A model generated the notes under the pieces. The model worked only from the letters and a program-made list of their open reading frames with translations. It searched no databases and was not told the DNA's origin. Shown here piece by piece: positions 16,300 through 23,142 of a DNA stretch of 64,000 nt. Each line of letters opens with the position of its first letter. Within the stretch, counting starts at the first letter, position 1. The DNA comes from an uncultured Oscillospiraceae bacterium (GTDB lineage: Bacteria; Bacillota; Clostridia; Oscillospirales; Acutalibacteraceae), in assembly GCA_900547105.1 (NCBI GenBank), contig URFL01000003.1, positions 124,001 to 188,000 on the forward strand. The letters run 5' to 3'. A program made the position numbers and the translations under genes.

Positions 16300-17772
16300 A
16301 TGGTAAATACCCATGCGGAGGAAAAGTTTTTGAAAGAAGGGTTGACCTTTGACGATGTGCTGTTGATTCCGGCGTATTCGAATGTTCTGCCCAAGGACAT
16401 TGCGGTCAACACTCGTCTGACCAAGGACATCGCGCTGAACACCCCGTTGATGACCTCGGCCATGGACACGGTGACCGAAGCCCGGATGGCCATTGCGATG
16501 GCGCGGGAAGGCGGCATCGGTGTCATCCACAAAAATATGTCGATCGAGGCACAGGCCGACCAGGTCGACCGCGTCAAACGCTCGGAAAACGGCGTTATCG
16601 TGAATCCGTTTTTCCTGTCCCCCGAACACACGGTGGCGGACGCCAACGAGCTGATGGGCAAATATAAAATTTCCGGCGTGCCGATCTGCCGCGACGGCAA
16701 GCTGGTCGGTATTCTGACCAACCGCGATATGCGGTTCCTCACCGATTTTAACCAGGAGATCGGCACCGTGATGACCAAAGACAATCTGGTCACCGCGCCG
16801 GTGGGCACCACCATGGAGCAGGCGCAGGAGATCTTGCGCCGCCACCGCATCGAAAAGCTGCCGATCATCGACGAAAACGGCTATCTGAAAGGGCTTATCA
16901 CCATTAAAGATATTGAAAAAGCGGTCAAATATCCGCTGTCGGCGCGCGACAAAAAGGGTCGTCTGCTGTGCGGCGCCGCCATCGGCGCGACCGCTGATGT
17001 GCTGGATCGTGCCTCGGCGCTGGTGGAAGCGCAGGTGGACGCGCTGATCCTCGACTCGGCGCATGGTCACAGCCAGAACATTTTGAACGCGGTGTCCAAG
17101 GTGAAAGCGGCGTTCCCGAATGTGTCGCTGATCGCGGGCAACATTGCCACTGCCTCCGCCGCCGAAGCGTTGATCGATGCGGGCGCGGATGCGGTCAAAG
17201 TGGGTATCGGCCCCGGTTCTATCTGCACCACCCGTGTGGTCGCCGGTATCGGCGTGCCGCAGATCACGGCGGTGTATGACGCAGCTTGCGCGGCTGCCAA
17301 ATACGGCATTCCGGTGATCGCGGACGGCGGCATCAAATATTCCGGCGATATCGTGAAAGCGATCGCCGCCGGTGCGGATGTGGTCATGATCGGTTCGCTG
17401 GTCGCGGGCTGCGAGGAGTCGCCCGGAGACACCGAGATCTATCAGGGTCGCCAGTTCAAGGTGTACCGCGGCATGGGCAGCCTGGGTGCGATGGCCAAAG
17501 GCAGCAAGGACCGGTATTTCCAGGAGGACAACAAAAAACTGGTTCCCGAAGGCGTCGAAGGTCGTGTGCCTTACAAGGGAAATCTGTCCGAAACGGTGTA
17601 TCAGTTGATGGGCGGTCTGCGCGCCGGCATGGGTTACTGCGGTTGCGGCAGCATTCCGGAGCTGCAGAAAAAAGGCCAGTTTGTGCGTATCACCGGCGCC
17701 GGCTTGAAAGAAAGCCATCCCCACGATATCCACATCACCAAGGAAGCCCCCAACTACTCCATCAACGAGTAA
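16300..17772 (+). CDS. guaB: IMP dehydrogenase
   Basis: 490 aa. Oxidises IMP to XMP with NAD+, the committed step of GMP synthesis. The TIM barrel starts near residue 14 (LTFDDVLLIPAYS), a CBS pair covers about 95-210, and the catalytic loop GPGSICTTR places the nucleophile at Cys309; the flap RGMGSLGAM follows. ATG 16300 has AAGGAGG nine bases upstream. The frame is open far upstream (to about 14923), antisense to tadA and the CPBP gene, but this is an artefact of codon bias. Strong terminator follows. Confidence 0.97.
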   Translation: MVNTHAEEKFLKEGLTFDDVLLIPAYSNVLPKDIAVNTRLTKDIALNTPLMTSAMDTVTEARMAIAMAREGGIGVIHKNMSIEAQADQVDRVKRSENGVIVNPFFLSPEHTVADANELMGKYKISGVPICRDGKLVGILTNRDMRFLTDFNQEIGTVMTKDNLVTAPVGTTMEQAQEILRRHRIEKLPIIDENGYLKGLITIKDIEKAVKYPLSARDKKGRLLCGAAIGATADVLDRASALVEAQVDALILDSAHGHSQNILNAVSKVKAAFPNVSLIAGNIATASAAEALIDAGADAVKVGIGPGSICTTRVVAGIGVPQITAVYDAACAAAKYGIPVIADGGIKYSGDIVKAIAAGADVVMIGSLVAGCEESPGDTEIYQGRQFKVYRGMGSLGAMAKGSKDRYFQEDNKKLVPEGVEGRVPYKGNLSETVYQLMGGLRAGMGYCGCGSIPELQKKGQFVRITGAGLKESHPHDIHITKEAPNYSINE

Positions 17773-17786
17773 TCATACGTTTGCAA

Positions 17787-17828
17787 AGAGCCCCTGCTGC
17801 GGCAAATGCCGCAGCAGGGGCTCTTTTT
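17787..17828 (+). terminator. Terminator of guaB
   Basis: AGAGCCCCTGCTGCGGC / GCCGCAGCAGGGGCTCT perfect 17-bp stem, 4-base loop, then TTTTT. Confidence 0.95.
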
Positions 17829-17964
17829 ATCGCGATGAAATTTTCCCGAAATCACTCGACCGGCGAGTGGGGGCGGCTGCGTCCGTCAAAGGCGGGATGG
17901 GGAACTCATCTCATCCACAGACACGAGCCATCAAAGAACGCATCATGGCCTGATAAACCCGCCC

Positions 17965-18477
17965 TTAGCTGAGGAGCGCCACGGTGATCGTGCCGACCGT
18001 TGTGTCGCTGGCAGCCTTGTCCAAAACACCGGAAAGATTCAGCGTTGCCGTGGCGGTGGGGGCTTGATCATATGTGGTGTTCACCGCAGATGCCAAAGCC
18101 AGCGTGTCGTTGCTGTCCGTGCCTTCAAAGGTACCGGTGATGCCGCTGTAATTTTCCGCCGCCTTGTAGCTGAGCTTTGCGTTGATAGCGGCATTGGAGT
18201 GGTTGGTGACGGTCACGGTGTTGCCGGTGGCGGACCAGCTGGCGTCATATGCGTGTTTGTCGGGATTCCAAGCGCCATCGTTGTAGGTGAAGTGCATGGC
18301 ATCCCAGGTGATGGTCACGCTGTAAACGGTGGTGTCCGAGTCACCTTTGTTGTAAGTGGCCGTAACATTCTTGGAGGCGCTGCCATCGGATGCGTCAATG
18401 GTGTCCGCAAAAACGGAAACGGTGGTCATGGAAAGCACCATGGCCAGTGTAGACATAAGCGCAATGATCTTTTTCAT
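17965..18477 (-). CDS. Small secreted protein sharing a module with the 876-aa surface protein
   Basis: 170 aa. Signal peptide residues 1-24 ending SVFADT. The mature part has the pattern VTITWxxMxFTYxDGxWxPxxHxY at residues 54-77, then a beta-rich region ending TVGTITVALLS. The same pattern and order close the large protein encoded at 19164-21794 (its residues 761-876), so the two are homologous over about 115 residues. No known domain recognised; probably extracytoplasmic and all-beta. RBS AAGGATG-type upstream of ATG 18477. Last gene of the operon, 105 bases after its neighbour. No clear terminator follows. Confidence 0.75.
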   Translation of the reverse strand: MKKIIALMSTLAMVLSMTTVSVFADTIDASDGSASKNVTATYNKGDSDTTVYSVTITWDAMHFTYNDGAWNPDKHAYDASWSATGNTVTVTNHSNAAINAKLSYKAAENYSGITGTFEGTDSNDTLALASAVNTTYDQAPTATATLNLSGVLDKAASDTTVGTITVALLS

Positions 18478-18582
18478 GATTTTTCATCCTTCCTGCGTAT
18501 TTTTTATCTATATCAACCCTGCCGCCCCGCTGCTCCGCCTTTGCCGGAGCGCGGCTTTGGGGTCAATACCGGTTCAGCTTTG

Positions 18583-19164
18583 TCACCTTGTCACGGTGAC
18601 GGTTACGGGAATTTCGGCGTTGAGCGTCGCCCAGCGGCCGGTTGGTTGATCATAAAAGGAAACCACAAATTTTCCCTCATAGACCCCTGCCGTGAGCTTT
18701 TTCTCAGCATCCTTTGCCAGATCCAGCGTCGTCACCTGGGTGCCGGGCGTCAGACTGCCGGACTGCAGGATCACCGTGTCCTGAATAACGAGCTGCACAA
18801 GGGCGTCCTGATTGGATCTGGCGGGGTTGCCAAACACCAACGACGCCTTCTTGTCCGTCAGGTTGATGTCCACCGCCTTGGAGTAGGTGAGAGACACGGC
18901 GCCACCGCCCTCCGGGGCATCCAGCTTCTCGTCGGAGCTGTCCCCCGGAACAGGCTCCGCGTTGGTCTCGATCTGCGGGGGAATCGTCGTGTCATCCGGC
19001 GCCAGCGTATCCTTTCCGTCGCGAAAATACAGCGCCCAAACGCTGGCGACGACCGTGGCAAAAAACAGGAGCAACAAAAGCAACAGCAACAGCCACCGTT
19101 TTTTGCCTTTCTTTTCCTCCTCTTGCGCCGGAGCGGTCTCCACTTTCTTGTCTTCCACTTCCAT
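18583..19164 (-). CDS. Single-pass membrane-anchored surface protein
   Basis: 193 aa. A charged N-terminal cytoplasmic stretch (residues 1-23, Glu/Lys-rich) precedes one membrane helix (about 24-46, run of leucines), a Pro/Asp/Thr linker, and an extracytoplasmic beta-rich domain (about 85-193) ending EIPVTVTVTR. No catalytic motif. The ATG overlaps the stop of the upstream gene by one base (TAATG), with GGGAGGGG inside that gene's end, so translation is coupled. Likely partner or accessory of the two secreted proteins. Function unknown. Confidence 0.75.
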   Translation of the reverse strand: MEVEDKKVETAPAQEEEKKGKKRWLLLLLLLLLFFATVVASVWALYFRDGKDTLAPDDTTIPPQIETNAEPVPGDSSDEKLDAPEGGGAVSLTYSKAVDINLTDKKASLVFGNPARSNQDALVQLVIQDTVILQSGSLTPGTQVTTLDLAKDAEKKLTAGVYEGKFVVSFYDQPTGRWATLNAEIPVTVTVTR

Positions 19165-21794
19165 TATGTATCCCCTCCCAGACGAACGGTAACCTTGCCG
19201 ACGGTTTCCGCATACATATCCTGCGTCGGCTTTCCGGACAGATGCAGCCAGGCAACTTTCTTATCCCCGGCGGGCAGCGCCACGGGGCTGTCTATGACCG
19301 TGTCCTCTTCGTCCGCCACGCTTCCCGCCACGGAATCATTGACCTGTGTATAGACAAAGGACACGCTGACCTCGCTATCACCCGCGTTCTCTACGGTGAT
19401 CCTGTTGCCGTTCCGGCTGTCTGCTGTCCATTCGCCCGCCGTATAGGTATGGGTCGTCGGGTCCCAACCGCCGTCTGTATAGGTGAACGCCATCTCACTC
19501 CATGTGATGGTGACGGTTATGATCTGCCGCTCTTCGTAGCCACAGATCTCGCAGGTGCGCTTCCCGCCGCTCCATTCGCCAAAAACGTGATCCGCCGGGG
19601 TATCTGTGCTGTCGCACCGGGAGCACTGCTTCCAGTGCCGGGTGTCGTTGGTCACCCAAACGCCGCCTTCATAGTCATGCCCCAAGGCAGGGATCGTCAC
19701 ATTTCTTGTCGCCCCGCAGATGGAGCATTCTTGCTTCATCGTACCTGCTTCCGTGCAGGTAGCCGCTGTTATCTCTTCGGCATCAACGTAATCGTGTGCG
19801 TGCCGTACAGTAATATCAAAACTAAAGGTCGTTGGCTTGTAGCTTGTGGTATCATCCGGTGTGAAAAGAATTTCACATCTCGTGGTATCCCAAGTCGAGG
19901 TGGGCTTAAATATCCTATCGGGATCCACCCAGGCGAATGTGCCGGAAACAGGCACCTTGCTGTACTGATTTTGCATGGCGGCATTAAGAATAGCGTAGTC
20001 ACCCAAGCGATTGCTGCCGGAATTCAGGTTCACCGTGATAGCATCCGGCCATGTGGCGACCTCCGGCGTGGACGGCTCCACCGTCAGCTTTTGTACCGAA
20101 CCCGTTACCGAGGCACTTTTGCCATAGTCGAGATCCGTGCGTGTAATGGTCGCATAGAAGTAGTATATGCCCACGGGCAGGTCACTGGGGGTATGATAAG
20201 AAGGTTCATCGATCGTACTGGTTATACGACTTGTGCCCACCAATTTACCATTTTTTCCGTCCGCATCACATTGGAACCACTCAAACAGATAGTCATAACA
20301 TTCCCTGTTGAGCGAAATTCCAAAAAATGCTTTCGACCTGTCTCCGTATTCGATCGTTTGATCTCTGTGCCAATCAATTTTCGGCTGACTGATCCACAGC
20401 GCATAGAGGGTCTGATCGTCGGTAAGATCGACTATGGAATCCCTTGTGATCTCCTCACCGCGCCCCTCGGTTTTCGTATACCAGCCGCCAAAACCGCTGC
20501 CCTCCTGGGTAGGCACAGGCAGCTCGCCGTAGGTGCTGCCGTAAACCACGATTTTGCTCGTTGGATCAACCTCTCCATCGCAAGCATCAAAAGTCACGGT
20601 AAACTTCTTTGCAGTCCAGCGCGCATAAAGCGTGTGGTTTGCCGTTTTGGTGACGGTCGTGGTGTCATCCACCTTGGTGCCGCCGGTTTTCGCCGTATAC
20701 CAGCCGGTAAAATCATACCCCGTCCGGGTGGGCGTGGGAAGAGTGCCGTAGGCATCTCCGTAGGTCGCCGTTTGGCTTGTCGGAGACACCGAACCGCCAT
20801 TAGCATCAAAGGTTACCGTGGATTTCTTGCCGGTCCAGTGCGCGTAGAGCGTGTGGGCACCGAAGGTGGTGACCTTAGTCGAAGTGGACACCCTTGTGCC
20901 GCCGGTTTTTGCCGTATACCAGCCGTCAAAGGTGTAGTTAGTCCGGGTAGGCGTGGGCAGCGTTCCATAGGTACTGCCGTAAGTCACGGTCTTGGTGGTT
21001 GTGCCGACCGAGCCGCCATTGGGGTCAAAAGCCACCTGCTCTACGGCGGTCATATCACCGAGTGTTACATCAAACGACATATTTAATCTGTTTGCGTATG
21101 TGCTTGCGTACTGCGTACAAGCCCAAAAGCCAAAATTCAGTGTAATCGTCTGTTCTGCGTCGGTATCGTTTTTGTAAACACAATCAAGGGTATTGGATAG
21201 TACAGCACCTTTATCTATATTACGAGTGGTACCGCTTGAGGAACCCGTTCGATATCCTCTAAGAAGGGACTGACCATCCGCCTTTACGCCATAAAACGAG
21301 GTATCCGTTGTATCTTTTGTGGCCGGAATCATCTGGGTTAATTTTGCCGCAGGGGTTTCACCAAAATAAAACAACTCGAAGCTGGCAGCGGCAGTCGCTC
21401 TTTTGTTGGATACCATTTGTTCCGCTGTCTGCATGGCAAAATTCTGCTTCACGGTACAGGTTGTTTTTGCCGGAACAACAAGACTGGTGGTAAATGGGAA
21501 AAAACAAAACTCTGCATTTTTGTTGCTTTGTGTTGTAACCGTAAAGTTTTTTCCATTGTCTATATCACTGGCCCCACATACAGCAGTATACGGCCCCTGT
21601 ACGGCACCAATATAGTAGGTGATACTACTAATATCGTAATTATATCCACCCTTAAAATACTGCGTCTTATGGTAGCTGGTAATGGTTGGCTTCGCATTCG
21701 GGTCCGCCTTTGCCGCCAACACCGACACCGGCACCGCCGTATACACCAGGCACAGGCACAACGCCACGCTCAACAATCGCTTCCAGAGAGTCAT
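19164..21794 (-). CDS. Large surface protein with InlB-type repeats
   Basis: 876 aa exported protein. Signal peptide about 1-28 (ending VSVLAAKA). A Thr-rich N-terminal domain of about 220 residues is followed by three Listeria-Bacteroides (InlB B-type, PF09479) repeats of about 70 aa, each with the GWYTAKTGG / LYAHW pattern, then Ig-like stretches, a Cys-rich segment with CSICGATRN, CSRCDS and CEICGYEER pairs, and a C-terminal module shared with the 170-aa protein at 17965. No LPXTG or dockerin is seen. ATG 21794 is preferred over GTG 21803. First gene of the operon, divergent from a MerR regulator. Confidence 0.85.
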   Translation of the reverse strand: MTLWKRLLSVALCLCLVYTAVPVSVLAAKADPNAKPTITSYHKTQYFKGGYNYDISSITYYIGAVQGPYTAVCGASDIDNGKNFTVTTQSNKNAEFCFFPFTTSLVVPAKTTCTVKQNFAMQTAEQMVSNKRATAAASFELFYFGETPAAKLTQMIPATKDTTDTSFYGVKADGQSLLRGYRTGSSSGTTRNIDKGAVLSNTLDCVYKNDTDAEQTITLNFGFWACTQYASTYANRLNMSFDVTLGDMTAVEQVAFDPNGGSVGTTTKTVTYGSTYGTLPTPTRTNYTFDGWYTAKTGGTRVSTSTKVTTFGAHTLYAHWTGKKSTVTFDANGGSVSPTSQTATYGDAYGTLPTPTRTGYDFTGWYTAKTGGTKVDDTTTVTKTANHTLYARWTAKKFTVTFDACDGEVDPTSKIVVYGSTYGELPVPTQEGSGFGGWYTKTEGRGEEITRDSIVDLTDDQTLYALWISQPKIDWHRDQTIEYGDRSKAFFGISLNRECYDYLFEWFQCDADGKNGKLVGTSRITSTIDEPSYHTPSDLPVGIYYFYATITRTDLDYGKSASVTGSVQKLTVEPSTPEVATWPDAITVNLNSGSNRLGDYAILNAAMQNQYSKVPVSGTFAWVDPDRIFKPTSTWDTTRCEILFTPDDTTSYKPTTFSFDITVRHAHDYVDAEEITAATCTEAGTMKQECSICGATRNVTIPALGHDYEGGVWVTNDTRHWKQCSRCDSTDTPADHVFGEWSGGKRTCEICGYEERQIITVTITWSEMAFTYTDGGWDPTTHTYTAGEWTADSRNGNRITVENAGDSEVSVSFVYTQVNDSVAGSVADEEDTVIDSPVALPAGDKKVAWLHLSGKPTQDMYAETVGKVTVRLGGDT

Positions 21795-21898
21795 CCATCC
21801 CACGCTCCTTTTTCCGCATATCCGTCCGCTTTTTTCTCAAAAGGCGCCGGCATCCGTTTGCGCTGTATTTTCCGCCGCCCGTCAAGGAAAAAGGGGGC

Positions 21899-21927
21899 TT
21901 GACAGCGGCAAAGATCTCTTCTACAAT
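21899..21927 (+). promoter_or_regulatory. Promoter of the MerR-family gene
   Basis: TTGACA (21899-21904), 17-base spacer, TACAAT (21922-21927). It lies in the divergent region shared with the surface-protein operon. Confidence 0.75.
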
Positions 21928-21984
21928 GACATCATAACACGTTCACCCATGAACGAATCAAGTGGTTTTTTGGAGGCTTTTTCT

Positions 21985-22791
21985 ATGGAAATGGAAAACA
22001 AAGGACTCTTCCAGATCACCGAAGCCGCCCGCGCCTGCGGGCTCTCCCGCAGCACGCTCCTGCGTATGGAGGAAAAGGGGCTGCTGACCCCCGCCTACAT
22101 CTCCCCCGATAGCGGCCGCCGCTATTACGACAATCACAATGTCGCCCGCATTCTGCAAATCGAAAAGTTCCGCGCCATGGGCGTCAACACCGAGGATATC
22201 CTCGGCTACTTTGTCCGGGGCGGGGAGGCAGCCGATATGCTTGCCGCTCTGGAGAGCCGGCTGCATGACCTGCAGCGCAGCGTGGAGGAGTTGCGTCTGC
22301 GATCGCTGGAACCGCCCGGCATGTCGGTGCAGATCATGACCCTGCCCCCTGTCACCTGCATTATGCGTCGCTACGAGGGACATACCATCCGGGAAAAGTA
22401 CAACGCCATGTATGAGCTATATAGCGAGTGCATCCGGAAGGGCTATGTACTGTCGGACGAGCCGCTCTTCGCCATCTCGGATCGCAAGGATTATCTGGAT
22501 GGCTACATCGGCAGCACCCCTTTTCCTTTTTATGTATGCGTTCCTCTGCGCGCGGACAAAGCCCCGGCGGACGCGGTGGAGCTGCCGGAGTATCGGGTGC
22601 TGTCGGTGCTGTACTGCGGCGAATACAGCGGCATAGACGAAGCGTGGTTGACCCTGGGGCGCGAGGTGAAAGCCCGCGGTCTGAAGCCCATAGCCCCGCC
22701 GCGGGTGCTGGGCATCGTGGCACCCTACACCGGTCGGGAGATCGACACCCGCCGCTACTGCTCCCGTCTTGTTGTGCCGGTGGAGGCGTGA
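21985..22791 (+). CDS. MerR-family regulator with GyrI-like effector domain
   Basis: 268 aa. N-terminal winged HTH of the MerR type (ITEAARACGLSRSTLLRMEEKGLL, then YYDNHNVARILQI), a coiled-coil dimer helix at about 90-108, and a C-terminal GyrI-like/AraC effector-binding domain from about 112. This architecture is that of BmrR-type drug or small-molecule sensors. ATG 21985 is chosen because TTGGAGG lies eight bases upstream; an in-frame ATG at 21950 has no such site. Divergence suggests control of the neighbouring surface-protein operon, but regulation is not shown by the sequence. Confidence 0.87.
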   Translation: MEMENKGLFQITEAARACGLSRSTLLRMEEKGLLTPAYISPDSGRRYYDNHNVARILQIEKFRAMGVNTEDILGYFVRGGEAADMLAALESRLHDLQRSVEELRLRSLEPPGMSVQIMTLPPVTCIMRRYEGHTIREKYNAMYELYSECIRKGYVLSDEPLFAISDRKDYLDGYIGSTPFPFYVCVPLRADKAPADAVELPEYRVLSVLYCGEYSGIDEAWLTLGREVKARGLKPIAPPRVLGIVAPYTGREIDTRRYCSRLVVPVEA

Positions 22792-22810
22792 CCGCTTCGC
22801 TTTTTATAAA

Positions 22811-22957
22811 ACGAAAGCCACCGGCTATGCCGGTGGCTTGACCACGCCCTATAAGGGCGTATCGCCTGTGGTCGCCCCCTCAAGGGGGCACGGAAAAGTC
22901 TGGTGATCACAACGTTTACCTTTAGCAGCCCCCGATCGGGGGCTGCTTTTTGCTTTT
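22811..22957 (+). ncRNA. Hairpin-rich non-coding block (candidate structured RNA or IS200-type palindromic element)
   Basis: In order: AGCCACCGG-CTATG-CCGGTGGCT hairpin (22815-22838), a two-tier stem GACCAC(GCCCTATAAGGGC)...GTGGTC, a GCCCCCTCAAGGGGGC hairpin, then after about 40 unpaired bases a terminator AGCAGCCCCCGATCGGGGGCTGCTTTTTG-like stem (22927-22950). The first hairpin resembles ends of IS200/IS605 elements, but no transposase is nearby. The rest of 22792-23093 holds only one more stem, CCCTGCGCGTAAA/TTTACACGCAGGG (23027-23060). Confidence 0.4.
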
Positions 22958-23093
22958 TCCGGCGCACCCGCACCGCATGCAATATGGGCAATCTCCAAGC
23001 CCTCTCTACGCGTGCAAAAAAATCTCCCTGCGCGTAAAAATTCTCTTTACACGCAGGGCTTTTCTTTACATACGAAAACTATCTACACGCGAA

Positions 23094-23127
23094 AAAGCCG
23101 CCCCAAAAAGGGGCGGCTTTTTTAAGC
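23094..23127 (-). terminator. Terminator of the HAD/GH38 operon
   Basis: AAAAAGCCGCCCC / GGGGCGGCTTTTTT stem with tracts on both sides, 16 bases after the GH38 stop. Confidence 0.9.
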
Positions 23128-23142
23128 GTTGGTTGATCCGGA

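Noticed and set aside
22811..22957. A complete IS200/IS605 insertion sequence
   Set aside because: No transposase or TnpB frame is present; only a hairpin resembling such ends.
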